From assembly GCF_019930585.1 (NCBI RefSeq), contig NZ_CP082839.1:434001-498000 (forward strand): DNA of 64,000 nucleotides, written 5' to 3'. The notes beneath the pieces were generated by a model, which saw only the letters and a program-made list of their open reading frames with translations, was not told where the DNA came from and searched no databases. Positions 1 through 9,232 of this stretch are shown here, piece by piece. This stretch comes from Sphingomonas nostoxanthinifaciens (GTDB lineage: Bacteria; Pseudomonadota; Alphaproteobacteria; Sphingomonadales; Sphingomonadaceae). Made by a program: the position numbers and the translations under genes. The stretch's first letter is position 1, and the number at the start of each line of letters is the position of its first letter.

Positions 1-3000
1 ATGGCGATGGTTTCGGGTAAAGACCCCAAAGCCTGCCGCGCCTCGATCGCATCGCCGAGCACCGCCGCAAGCGCCTCGGCATCGGCGCCCGCTTCGGCAA
101 ACAGCATGATCCCGCTTGGCATCGACGCCGGCTGCATCGCCCGATCGGGTCCGCGTGCGGCGATCAGGCTCGTCGGCCACAGGCCGGCGCCAAGCGGCTG
201 CAGCGCGGCGTCGACAAAGCCGGCCTCTTCGATGGCAGTCACGCGGCGCGCGGCGTCGATCAGCGCCGGCGCGAAGGGGCGCAGCAATTGCCACGTCCGG
301 CTTGGCTCGGGCTCCGCCAGCAGCAGCGCGCCTTCGGGCGCGAGCATGGCCGCCAGCGCGCCGATCTCGCTCGGGCCCCAGTCGCCGAGGCTCAGCGCAT
401 GCATGCCGACGATCAGGTCGAACGATCCCTCGCCAGCGCCGACCGGCCACGCCATCGCCCGCACGCGGGGCGTGCCCCCGAGCAGCGCCGCCAGTGCGTG
501 ATGCTCGTCGGAATTCGTCGCTGCGACCAGCGCGAGGTCCGGGTGCGACACGGCGCGCAGCAGGCGCCGCGTCAGCGCGCCGCGTCGCGCACCGATCTCC
601 AGCACGCGCAGCGGCCGGCCTTCGGGCCACGCGGCGGCGACCGCCTGAACGCGCGCGACCAGCGCCTCGGCCGCAGCGATGCTGCTTGGCGAATCGGTCA
701 GGAACTGATCCCACAACGCATCGGGGAGCGCGGGCGCCGCGTCGGGCCCGCCCTCGAGCAGCGCCGGCAGGGCCTCGCTGGCAAGCGCGAGCAATGCAGT
801 GTCGGCAATGGCGCGCGGATTGTCGAACAGCCACGTGCGCAGGATCGCGTCGGACGGCGGCAGATCGTCGGCGCGAAGCGACCACACCCCGTCCCCGCCC
901 TGTTCGGCGAGGTCGTCGGCAGCGAGCCAGCGCAGCAGCCGATCCAGCACCACGCGGCTGCCCGGCGCGACGGCGCCCTGGCGGATCAAGGCTTGCGGCA
1001 GGAAATCGGGCTCGCTCGCGGCAAGGCCACGGATGGTCTCGGCGGCGACCGTGGTCGCATAGGCGTCGGCCAGCAGCCGCGCCTCGCTCGGAGTGCTCTC
1101 GGCCGTCGGCGCGAGCAATGCGGGCCAGGCAACCGCTTGCCCGCCGTTGCTGGCGACGATGGCGGGGTGGAAGAGCATGTCCTCCATGTCCGCGCTCCGC
1201 CCGAGCGTGACCTGCACGAACCAGCATTCGCCGAATCGCGCGACGACCGCGCCGTCGGCGTCGAGCAGCGCGATGTCTGCGCGGATCGAGCGCGGCCCGA
1301 CGCGCGTGACGTCGAGACGCGCCGCGGTCGGGATCGCGCCCGCAGGCGCAAGCAATTGAATGCGGCCGAACCGCCACGGCACGACGCCATTGTCGCCACC
1401 CAGCCGATCCGCGGCGAGCGCGAGCAGCCCCTGCATCGCCCCGTCGACCCGATTGGGCGGCAGCAGCAGCCCGTCGCCGAGCGCTGTCACCTGGCCCAGG
1501 CGAACCATCGCCTGCGTGTCGCCCAGCACGTCGATCGCGGTCACGACGCGGAAAGCGGGGCCGTAATCCAGCCCCATGCCGTGCGCGAGCGCATAGAGCG
1601 TCGTCGCATCGACGCGCCGCTCGATCACGCCTTCGACCGGATCGAGGCGTGACGCGGGTGCGACGTCGCTCTCGCCGATGCGGCCCGCCATGTGGACGAT
1701 CCACGCTTCCTCGGTCAGGCGCGGGCGCGAGGCGAGTTCGAAGTCGCCGGCGCCGGATCCGACGCGGAAGCGCACCTCGCGCATCACATGCGGCTCGAGC
1801 ACCAAAGCGCGGCCGATCTCGACATCCAACAGGTCGAGCGCGGCCGCCTTGGGATGGCGCTCGCGCGCCGCCGCCAGCGCCATCTCGATCAGCGCTGCCG
1901 CCGGCACCACCGCCGCGCCGCCGACAACATGGTCGGCGAGCCACGGCAGCGTCTCCAGCGCGATGTGCCGCCGCCATTCGACCGGCTGGTCGCCCTGGCG
2001 CTGGCCGAGCAGCGGATGATCGAAGCCTACCGTGACAAGATCGGTCGCCTCGGGCGTGCGCGGCACCCAGAAACGCTCGCGCTGCCACGGATAGCCGGGC
2101 AGGCCGCGCCGCACGGCAGGCCCCATGAAGGCGTCGGCGTGACGGATGTCGCCGCCGGCCGCATGGATCCGCGCCGCCAGTGCCGCGATCGGATCGCCCT
2201 TGGCCGGTCGGCGCGACAGGCTCGGCAAGACGCGGCCTTCCTTGTCGGCGGCGCGCAATGCGTCGGTCAGATAGGATTGCACCACCGGATGCGGCCCAAG
2301 CTCCACGAACAGGCGGATGCCTTCGGCGACCATCGCCCGCGCCGCCTCGGCGAACAGCACCGGTGCGCGCACGTTGCGCCACCAATATCCTGCGTCGAGC
2401 GTCCGGCCCTCGACCGTCACACCAGCGACCGTCGAGACGAACGGGACCGTCGTCAGGCCGGGCAGCAGGCCGTCGAGATCGGTCGCCAGCCGGGCGGCGA
2501 TGGGGTCCATCGCCGCGCTGTGGAAGGCGTAATCGAGGTCGAGCCGGGTGAAGCGCCAGCCCTTGGCCTTCGCTTCGGCCTCCAGCGCGTCCATGCCCTT
2601 GGTCGATCCGGCGACGGTGGTCGCCTGCGCGCTGTTATGCGCAGCAACCTCGACGCCACAGCCGGCGAGCGGGGCGGTCGCGAGGATGGCGGCCGAAGCC
2701 TCGGCATCGAGCCCCAGCACGCCCATCGCGCCGACGCCGTGCTGTTGCTGTTGGGCCGAGCTGCGCGCCGCGATCACCCGCGCCGCCGCGTCCAGATCGA
2801 GCGCGCCGGAAGCCCATGCAGCGGCGACCTCGCCGACGCTGTGACCCATGCAGGCGTCGGCCTCCACGCCATGCTGGCGCAGGGCGAGGACGAGCGCCAC
2901 CTGCACCGCGAACAGCAACGGCTGGGCGACGTCGGTATTGCGCAGTCCGTCGGGATCCGGATCGGCGAGCGCGTCTGCCACCGACCAACCCAGCCAGGGC

Positions 3001-4685
3001 TGGAGTGCCGCGTCGGCCTCTGCCAGCGCCTCGCGGAAAGCGGGGCTTCCGGCCATCGCGTCGGCGGCCATGCCGGCCCACTGGCTCCCATTGCCCGAAA
3101 AGACGAAGCCGAGCCGGCTCGGCACCGCATCGCCCGTGGCGACGGCGACGGTCGCTTTGTCGGCAAGGAAGGCATCGAGCGCGTCGAGCATCGCGGCGGC
3201 GGGTCCGCCGGGCACGACCAGCCGCTTCTTATGCTGCGTCCGGCCGCACGCGACACCGCGCACAAGCGCCGGCAGCGTCGTCGGATCGGCATCGGCGATC
3301 CGCGCGCGCCACGTCGCCGCGAGCGCCTTCAACGCTCCTGCCGAGCGCGCCGACAGCAGCAAAGGCGGCAGCGTCTCATTGTTCTCCGCGACCGGGGCGG
3401 AGGTGGGATCCGGCGCCTCCAGCACGGCATGGGCGTTGGTGCCGCCGAAGCCGAACGAGTTGAGCCCGACCAGCCGACGTCGGCCATCGTCGGGCAACAC
3501 GATCGCCTCGGGCGCCAGCGTGAGGCCCAGCTCGGAGAAGGGAATATTCGGATTGGGCGTCTCGCAATGGAGCGAGGGCGGGATCGTGCCGCGCTCCGCC
3601 ACCAGCATCGCCTTGATGAGGCCGGCCATGCCGCTCGCCGCCTCGAGGTGGCCGACATTGGTCTTGACCGATCCGATCGGCAGCGGCGCGCTGCGGCCGC
3701 GGCCCAGCACCGAACCGAGTGCGCCGGCCTCGATCGGATCGCCCGCGGGCGTGCCGGTGCCGTGTGCCTCGACATAGACGAGCTCGGCCGGATCGATCGC
3801 GAAGCGATCGTAGACGTGCGTCAGCAGCGCCGCCTGCGCCGCCTTGTTCGGCAGCGACAGGCCGCTGGTGCGCCCGTCCGAATTGACGCCGGTGCCGCGG
3901 ATCACCGCGCGGATCGGATCGCCCGCCGCCAACGCCGCCCCCAGCGGCTTGAGCATGACCATGCAGCCGCCCTCGGCACGGACGTAGCCGTCGGCGCGCG
4001 CGTCGAAGGCATGGCAATGCCCCTTGGGACTCAGCATCGAGGCGGCGCAGAAGCCGACGAAGCTCTGTGGGGCGAGCAACAGGCTGACGCCGCCGACCAT
4101 CGCCATGCCGATCTCGCCGCCGCGGATCGCCTCGCACGCCTGATGCAACGCGACCAATGACGATGAGCAGGCGGTGTCGACGGTGAAGCTCGGCCCGCGC
4201 AGATCGAACGCATAGGAGATGCGGTTCGACAGGATCGACAGCGTGACGCCGATCATCGAATAAGCGTCGGTGGTCGAAGGATCGCCGACGTTGAGGTTCA
4301 GATAATCCCACGACGAACCGCCGATGAACACGCCGACCGGCTCGCCGCGCAGCCGATCGCTGTCGAGCGCCGCATCCTCGATCGCCTCATAGGCCAGTTC
4401 CAGCAGCAGGCGCTGCTGCGGATCCATCTGCGTCGCTTCGCGTGGGCTGATGCCGAAAAAGGCAGGGTCGAACCCGGAGACGTCGCCCAGCACGCCCGCC
4501 GCAAAGGTGTAGGCCTTGCCGCGCTGGCCCCGCTCCGGGTGGAGCAATGCCGCCTTGTTCCAGCGGTCGTCGGGAATTTCGGTAACCGCGTCGCGGCCCT
4601 CGATCAGCAGTCGCCAGAAGGCGTCCACGTCCGGCGCACCCGGCAGCCTGCACGAGGCGCCGATGATCGCGATGGGTTCTTCCAT
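1..4685 (-). CDS. Type I polyketide synthase, WcbR-like (3' end beyond window)
   Basis: Large modular synthase; 1561 codons are visible and the frame stays open to the left edge. The ketosynthase (about 1-430) has the catalytic set Cys173 (in DTACSSS), His308 (EAHGTGT) and His346 (TNVGHLEA). The acyltransferase (about 530-820) has Ser616 in GHSVG. The dehydratase (about 890-1170) has His919 (ADHVVGG) and Asp1081 (NRVDGAMQG). A methyltransferase-like region (about 1300-1490) carries LEIGARRG, a departure from the usual glycine-rich SAM loop, so it may be weak or inactive. Ketoreductase and carrier domains are expected past the edge. The ATG opens directly on the ketosynthase. It diverges from capsule genes, the arrangement of Burkholderia wcbR, so a role in making a lipid or acyl part of a surface glycan is inferred. 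Product unknown. Confidence 0.93.
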   Translation of the reverse strand, partial: MEEPIAIIGASCRLPGAPDVDAFWRLLIEGRDAVTEIPDDRWNKAALLHPERGQRGKAYTFAAGVLGDVSGFDPAFFGISPREATQMDPQQRLLLELAYEAIEDAALDSDRLRGEPVGVFIGGSSWDYLNLNVGDPSTTDAYSMIGVTLSILSNRISYAFDLRGPSFTVDTACSSSLVALHQACEAIRGGEIGMAMVGGVSLLLAPQSFVGFCAASMLSPKGHCHAFDARADGYVRAEGGCMVMLKPLGAALAAGDPIRAVIRGTGVNSDGRTSGLSLPNKAAQAALLTHVYDRFAIDPAELVYVEAHGTGTPAGDPIEAGALGSVLGRGRSAPLPIGSVKTNVGHLEAASGMAGLIKAMLVAERGTIPPSLHCETPNPNIPFSELGLTLAPEAIVLPDDGRRRLVGLNSFGFGGTNAHAVLEAPDPTSAPVAENNETLPPLLLSARSAGALKALAATWRARIADADPTTLPALVRGVACGRTQHKKRLVVPGGPAAAMLDALDAFLADKATVAVATGDAVPSRLGFVFSGNGSQWAGMAADAMAGSPAFREALAEADAALQPWLGWSVADALADPDPDGLRNTDVAQPLLFAVQVALVLALRQHGVEADACMGHSVGEVAAAWASGALDLDAAARVIAARSSAQQQQHGVGAMGVLGLDAEASAAILATAPLAGCGVEVAAHNSAQATTVAGSTKGMDALEAEAKAKGWRFTRLDLDYAFHSAAMDPIAARLATDLDGLLPGLTTVPFVSTVAGVTVEGRTLDAGYWWRNVRAPVLFAEAARAMVAEGIRLFVELGPHPVVQSYLTDALRAADKEGRVLPSLSRRPAKGDPIAALAARIHAAGGDIRHADAFMGPAVRRGLPGYPWQRERFWVPRTPEATDLVTVGFDHPLLGQRQGDQPVEWRRHIALETLPWLADHVVGGAAVVPAAALIEMALAAARERHPKAAALDLLDVEIGRALVLEPHVMREVRFRVGSGAGDFELASRPRLTEEAWIVHMAGRIGESDVAPASRLDPVEGVIERRVDATTLYALAHGMGLDYGPAFRVVTAIDVLGDTQAMVRLGQVTALGDGLLLPPNRVDGAMQGLLALAADRLGGDNGVVPWRFGRIQLLAPAGAIPTAARLDVTRVGPRSIRADIALLDADGAVVARFGECWFVQVTLGRSADMEDMLFHPAIVASNGGQAVAWPALLAPTAESTPSEARLLADAYATTVAAETIRGLAASEPDFLPQALIRQGAVAPGSRVVLDRLLRWLAADDLAEQGGDGVWSLRADDLPPSDAILRTWLFDNPRAIADTALLALASEALPALLEGGPDAAPALPDALWDQFLTDSPSSIAAAEALVARVQAVAAAWPEGRPLRVLEIGARRGALTRRLLRAVSHPDLALVAATNSDEHHALAALLGGTPRVRAMAWPVGAGEGSFDLIVGMHALSLGDWGPSEIGALAAMLAPEGALLLAEPEPSRTWQLLRPFAPALIDAARRVTAIEEAGFVDAALQPLGAGLWPTSLIAARGPDRAMQPASMPSGIMLFAEAGADAEALAAVLGDAIEARQALGSLPETIA

Positions 4686-5025
4686 GGCCGAAGCGTTCCC
4701 CCGCCGGCCAGTGTCGAAATCGTAACGCGAACGGTTCAAGCGGGGGCTCCAGCCGGCCCTTTTCCTTATCAGGGCCTCGTCGAAGCTATAGCGGAGCGAC
4801 AGGCCCGGACAAGCCGAAGCTCGCCTCGATAGTGCTGCGGCGCAGCAACATCGACTGGCTTATCGACGTCTTTCTGCTTAGGACGGGCGGAGGAGCGCTT
4901 GATGACAGCAGACCGATTGTCGCCATTGGTATGATCGCGAACAGGATGGTTGTGTCGGCCGCAAGCAGCGTGCAAAGGGCCAAGATGAGGGCGATCCAGC
5001 CGATCGTGACGATGGAGAGGATGGC
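4686..5025. other. 340-base divergent intergenic region
   Basis: This gap separates the polyketide synthase from the divergent capsule genes and must hold both promoters. I could not pick convincing -35/-10 boxes. Base composition is visibly more AT-rich than in the flanking genes. A 65-codon plus-strand ORF (4832-5029) ends in a TGA that overlaps the GTG of the next gene. A minus-strand frame across the same bases encodes a very hydrophobic stretch but has no ATG or GTG near it. Neither resembles a protein I know, so no gene is called. Confidence 0.6.
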
Positions 5026-6312
5026 GTGAAGCGCGGTTTGCGGCGCGAATTCCTCTTCCTTCAGGGATTGGCCGGTCCATTTTTCTCCCTGCTTGGCGAT
5101 GCGTTGCGGCGCGATGGCCATGGCGTCCACCGGATCAACTTCAACGGTGGCGACAAGGTCTATTGGCAAGGCGCCAATGCCGTGGACTATCGCGGGGGCT
5201 TGTCCCGCTGGCCGCGTTTCCTCGATGAAATATTGGCGCGCAGGGCGATCACCGACATCGTCCTGTTCGGCGATTGCCGCCCCCTTCATGCCGTCGCCAT
5301 CCGCATGGCGCGGGAAGAAGGGCTGCAGGTCCACGTGTTCGAGGAAGGCTATGTCCGCCCCGATTTCGTCACGCTCGAAGTCGGCGGCGTCAACGGCCAT
5401 TCGGCGCTGTCGCGCAACCCGCAGCATTATCTCGAGCGGGCCGAAGCATTGCCTCCGCTGCCGGCGTTTCCCGGCGTGCCATCCTCGTTCGCGCGCCGCG
5501 CCAAGGAGGATCTGGTCTACAATCTGGCGTGCCTCGCGCTCACGCCGCTCTTTCCCGCCTATCGCACGCACCGGCCGTGGCACATCCTGCACGAATATGC
5601 CGGCTGGGCGTGGCGGCTATTGCATCAGGGCGCCGAGCGGCGCCGTTCGGCGGCGACGCTCGATCGGCTGCAGGCGAGCGGCAAGCCCTATTTCGTCTTC
5701 CCGCTGCAGCTGAACGACGATTACCAGATCCGCATCCATTCGGGCTTTTCCGGCATGCAGCCGGCGATCGAGCAGGTGCTGGGCTCGTTCGCGAAGCATG
5801 CACCGGCCGACACGTTGCTGCTGGTCAAAGGCCACCCGCTCGACAACGGCTTGACCGATTGGGAGGCGCGGACGCTCGACGTGGCCGGGCGGTTCGGCGT
5901 CGCGCACAAGGTCATGTTCCTCGAGACCGCCGATATCGACGTGGTCGTCCGTGAAGCGCGGGGCCTGATCACGGTCAACAGCACGACCGGGACATTGTCG
6001 TTGCGGCACGGCGTGCCGACCGTGGTGCTGGGCGACGCCGTCTACGATATTCCGCGCATCACGCATCAGGATGGTCTCGATCGTTTCTGGCAGGCGCCGA
6101 CGCCGCCCGACATGGCGGTGTTCGACGCCTTCCGTCGCGTGCTGATCGACCGTTGCCTGATCCACGGCGGCTATTTCAGCGAGGAAGGGCTGGCGATGCT
6201 GGTCGACAGCGCGAAGGTCCGGCTCGAGGCGGCGGAGGCGCCGCTGTCGCTCGTGTGGCGCGCCGCCGGTGCGCGCGGCGCGGGCGCGACGGTGCGGCCG
6301 GCCAGCGGGTGA
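5026..6312 (+). CDS. Capsular polysaccharide biosynthesis protein, KpsS/LipB/WcbO-like
   Basis: Member of the Capsule_synth family, 428 residues. In characterised group 2 capsule systems KpsS-type enzymes add the first Kdo residue to the phosphatidylglycerol anchor on the cytoplasmic face; the same role is inferred here. Visible hallmarks are the N-terminal FLFLQGLAGPFFSLL, then INFNGGD (about 42-48), FGDCRPLH (about 82-89), FEEGYVRPDF (about 106-115) and the C-terminal GLITVNSTTGTLSLRHG. The GTG start is chosen because the family motif begins just after it; an upstream 65-codon ORF ends within this GTG. The stop overlaps the ATG of the next gene, so the two are translationally coupled. Confidence 0.87.
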   Translation: MKRGLRREFLFLQGLAGPFFSLLGDALRRDGHGVHRINFNGGDKVYWQGANAVDYRGGLSRWPRFLDEILARRAITDIVLFGDCRPLHAVAIRMAREEGLQVHVFEEGYVRPDFVTLEVGGVNGHSALSRNPQHYLERAEALPPLPAFPGVPSSFARRAKEDLVYNLACLALTPLFPAYRTHRPWHILHEYAGWAWRLLHQGAERRRSAATLDRLQASGKPYFVFPLQLNDDYQIRIHSGFSGMQPAIEQVLGSFAKHAPADTLLLVKGHPLDNGLTDWEARTLDVAGRFGVAHKVMFLETADIDVVVREARGLITVNSTTGTLSLRHGVPTVVLGDAVYDIPRITHQDGLDRFWQAPTPPDMAVFDAFRRVLIDRCLIHGGYFSEEGLAMLVDSAKVRLEAAEAPLSLVWRAAGARGAGATVRPASG

Positions 6313-7088
6313 TGCCGCCGCGAACGATACTGGTCACCGGCGCGTCGAGTGGTCTCGGCGCCGGGCTCGCGCGCGCTTATGCCGGCAACGGTGTCTGCCT
6401 GCTGCTATGCGGGCGCGACGCGGCGCGGCTAGAGGCCGTCGCGCAGGAGTGCCGCACGCGCGGCGCGGAAGTGGTTGCCGGCCGCTTCGACGTCGGGGAG
6501 GCGGACGCATTCGGCGCGTGGCTGCTGGAGCAGGATACGGCCAAGCCGATCGACCTCGTCTTCGCTGCCGCTGGCGTGTCCGCTGGGACGCCGCAGGCAG
6601 GCGGCCCGGAGGGGCTGGCGCTCGCGACGATGCAGGTCCGCACCAACCTGCTCGGCATGATGAACACGGTCGAGCCGCTGCTGCCGCGCATGATCGCGCG
6701 CGGCGCGGGCCAGGTGGTGGTGATCTCTTCGACCGCGGGCTTGCGCGGTCTTGCCTACAGCCCGGCCTACAGCGCCAGCAAGGCCGGCGTGCGTGCCTAT
6801 GGCGAGGGGCTGCGGGCGTTGCTCGCGCCTTATGGGATCGCGGTGACGGTGGTCGTGCCCGGCTTCTTCGACACGCCGATGACCGATCGCTGGAAGGGCC
6901 CGACGCCGTTCATGGTCAGCCTCGATCGGATGATCGCGGTGATTCGACGCGGTGTCGATGCGCGGCGGGCACGCGTGGTGTTCCCGCGCCTGCTCGCGCT
7001 CGGCCAGCAGGCGGCGGATCTGATGCCGGCGGCGATCGGCGATCGGATCATGCGTAACTTCCGTTTCCATATCGAACCGGGCAAATAA
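6312..7088 (+). CDS. Short-chain dehydrogenase/reductase, WcbP-like
   Basis: Classical SDR of 258 residues. The Rossmann motif is TGASSGLG (about 8-15), the catalytic serine lies in VVISSTAG, and the Tyr/Lys pair in YSASKAG. A C-terminal extension after the PGFFDTPM segment may bind membrane or lipid substrate. The ATG overlaps the stop of the capsule gene (TGATG), and the membrane sulfatase-like gene starts 8 bases downstream, so the three form one transcript. Burkholderia capsule loci carry an SDR (wcbP) in the same company. It may reduce a keto-sugar or a polyketide-derived intermediate; the substrate cannot be read from sequence. Confidence 0.88.
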   Translation: MPPRTILVTGASSGLGAGLARAYAGNGVCLLLCGRDAARLEAVAQECRTRGAEVVAGRFDVGEADAFGAWLLEQDTAKPIDLVFAAAGVSAGTPQAGGPEGLALATMQVRTNLLGMMNTVEPLLPRMIARGAGQVVVISSTAGLRGLAYSPAYSASKAGVRAYGEGLRALLAPYGIAVTVVVPGFFDTPMTDRWKGPTPFMVSLDRMIAVIRRGVDARRARVVFPRLLALGQQAADLMPAAIGDRIMRNFRFHIEPGK

Positions 7089-7096
7089 GCCGCCTG

Positions 7097-8617
7097 ATGC
7101 TGCTGCACGTCGCTGCCGGGCTTGTCCTGTGCCTGCTTACCTGGATCGCGCTGCGGCTGATGGTCGGCGCGCCCCTGCTCGGGCGTCGCGGGCCGGGGCG
7201 GCTGTTGCCGCTGTTCCTCGATCTCCTGCCCGAAATGATCGGTTTCGCTCTGTTCTTGTTGGTCACCGCCCGGCCGATCATGGCGGGATTGGGTATCGTC
7301 ACGCTCGGCATCGGCCTCGCCATCGCCGATCGCGTGAAGCGCAAGATATTGGGCGAGCCGGTGCTGTTCGCCGATCGCGCCGAGCTGATCGAGGTGGTGC
7401 GCCATCCCAAGCTCTATCTGTCGTTCGTCGGCCTGGTGCCGATGGTGCTGGCGACTTTTGCCTGCGCGGCGGTGGTAGCGGCGTTTCTGATGATCGAGCC
7501 GCCGCTGTGGCACGCAGGCGTGCCGGCGGTGGTCGCGGCCGCGATCGTCGCGATCGTCATCGGGCGGGCATCGTTCGTCGTGCCGGCGCTGCCGCTGTTT
7601 CTTGGTCGATTGGCGCGGCGGTACGAACGTCTGGCGATTACGCGTGACCCCGCCGAGGATGCGCGCCGCTTCGGCCTGCTCGCCGCCTGCATCATCCAGG
7701 CGACACTCGCCAGCCACGAGCGGCCGGCACGGCAGCAGGCGGCTCAGGCGCGGGCATGGCCGAGCCTGCCCGACGATGCCGGGCCGATCGTGATCGTCCA
7801 GGGCGAATCGTTCATCGACGCCACGCGGTTGCACGCGGCCTTTGCCGATCTGCTGCCGCATTTCGCTCGGCTAAAGGAAGAAGCGGTCGTTCGTGGCCGG
7901 CTCGACGTGCCCTGCTGGGGCGCGAACACGATCCGTACCGAACTGGCGGTGCTTGCCGGGCTCGGGCCGAACGAGGTGGGGCTGGACCGTTACAACCCCT
8001 ACGAGCATTTCGCGCAGGTGCCGTTGCCGTCGCTCGCCTCGGTCGCGCGCGCTGCCGGCTATCGTACGATCTGCCTGCATCCCTACACCGCCAATTTCTA
8101 CGCGCGTGACAAGGTGATGCCGCTGCTGGGCTTCGACGAGTTCATCGCGATCGACGCCTTTACCGATGCTCCGCGGGTCGGACCCTACGTCAGCGACGTC
8201 GCGGTTGCCGAGCGCGCCGCGCAATTGGTGCGGGCGCATGGGCCGCGGGTGCTGATCTTCATCATCACCATGCAGAATCACGGGCCGTGGGACGCCGCGC
8301 ACGACGCGGTCGAGCCGGTCGCCTTGCCCCTCGAGTGGCAGGCCTTTGCCGATCCGACCGCCGTCGGCCGATGGCTCGCCCATCTGCGCGCGACCGATGC
8401 GATGATTCCGATCCTGCGCGACGCGATCGGCGCGGCCGGCTGGCTGGTCTTCTACGGCGATCATCAGCCGAGCCTCGCCGGCCCGTTCCACGTGCCCGGC
8501 GCGCCGGATCAGCGCAGCGATTATGCGATCTGGCGGCCGGGCATGGCGGGGGGCGTGCGGAGCGATCTCGCGGCCGAGCAGATCGCGTTCACGCTTTTCG
8601 GATGCATGAAGCAGTAG
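7097..8617 (+). CDS. Membrane sulfatase/LTA-synthase-like protein, WcbQ-like
   Basis: Protein of 506 residues with about four or five N-terminal membrane segments (to about 180) followed by an alkaline-phosphatase-superfamily domain. Visible elements are IVIVQGESF (metal-binding Glu region), a CWGANTIRTELAVLAG segment in the place of the nucleophile threonine loop of lipoteichoic-acid-synthase-like enzymes, HPYTANFYARDKV, and FYGDHQPSL (metal-binding Asp/His). The domain probably lies in the periplasm and transfers or cleaves a phosphate-linked group such as phosphoglycerol or phosphoethanolamine. Its place at the end of the three-gene capsule operon matches wcbQ. The exact reaction is unknown. 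Confidence 0.75.
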   Translation: MLLHVAAGLVLCLLTWIALRLMVGAPLLGRRGPGRLLPLFLDLLPEMIGFALFLLVTARPIMAGLGIVTLGIGLAIADRVKRKILGEPVLFADRAELIEVVRHPKLYLSFVGLVPMVLATFACAAVVAAFLMIEPPLWHAGVPAVVAAAIVAIVIGRASFVVPALPLFLGRLARRYERLAITRDPAEDARRFGLLAACIIQATLASHERPARQQAAQARAWPSLPDDAGPIVIVQGESFIDATRLHAAFADLLPHFARLKEEAVVRGRLDVPCWGANTIRTELAVLAGLGPNEVGLDRYNPYEHFAQVPLPSLASVARAAGYRTICLHPYTANFYARDKVMPLLGFDEFIAIDAFTDAPRVGPYVSDVAVAERAAQLVRAHGPRVLIFIITMQNHGPWDAAHDAVEPVALPLEWQAFADPTAVGRWLAHLRATDAMIPILRDAIGAAGWLVFYGDHQPSLAGPFHVPGAPDQRSDYAIWRPGMAGGVRSDLAAEQIAFTLFGCMKQ

Positions 8618-8668
8618 TCGTGTTCGCGCTTTTTTCCTAAAGCCCGATCGAACCTTAGGGGTGTGTCG

Positions 8669-9232
8669 ATGCCTGTTAAACTGATCCGTCCCCGCCGCTT
8701 CGGCGACGATCGCGGCTGGTTCATGGAAACCTATGCGGCGGAGCGTTATGCCACGCTCGGCATCGGCGTGACGTTCGTGCAGGACAATCATTCCATGTCG
8801 CGCGATGCCGGCGTGCTGCGCGGGCTGCACTGGCAGGCGCCGCCCTTCGGGCAGGACAAACTGGTCCGCTGCGTCGCGGGGGCGATCTGGGACGTGGCTG
8901 TCGACGCGCGGCGCGGCTCGCCGACTTTCGGCACATGGGTCGCGGCCGAGCTGTCGGCCGATAACGGGCACCAGCTGTTCATTCCGATCGGGTTCGCCCA
9001 CGGCTTCGTCACGCTCCAGCCGGATACGCAGGTCGAGTATAAATGCTCGGGCCTCTATGCGCCGCAGGCCGAGGGTGGCGTGATCTGGAGCGATCCAAAT
9101 CTGGCCTTGCCGTGGCCGCTCGACCGGCGCACGCCGATCCTGTCGCCGAAGGACGAGGTGCTGCCGATGCTCGACGAGGCGACCACCCCCTTCACCTATG
9201 ACGGACGCCCGCTGGAGCCGCTCGACGCATGA
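8669..9232 (+). CDS. rfbC: dTDP-4-dehydrorhamnose 3,5-epimerase
   Basis: RmlC-type cupin of 187 residues that epimerises dTDP-4-keto-6-deoxyglucose at C3 and C5, the third step of dTDP-L-rhamnose synthesis. [12 protein letters not shown] near the start, the catalytic His in LRGLHWQ, KLVRC and the [11 protein letters not shown] segment are all present. The ATG at 8669 is preferred to the GTG at 8663 because AGGGG sits about 8 bases upstream of it. It opens a four-gene rml operon that follows the capsule module after about 50 bases, and it overlaps rfbB by ATGA. Confidence 0.96.
   Translation: MPVKLIRPRRFGDDRGWFMETYAAERYATLGIGVTFVQDNHSMSRDAGVLRGLHWQAPPFGQDKLVRCVAGAIWDVAVDARRGSPTFGTWVAAELSADNGHQLFIPIGFAHGFVTLQPDTQVEYKCSGLYAPQAEGGVIWSDPNLALPWPLDRRTPILSPKDEVLPMLDEATTPFTYDGRPLEPLDA

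Noticed and set aside
1692..4160. An 822-codon open frame on the plus strand
   Set aside because: It lies antisense to the polyketide synthase, whose domains are clear; the protein is arginine-rich and has no recognisable motif. High GC makes such frames common.
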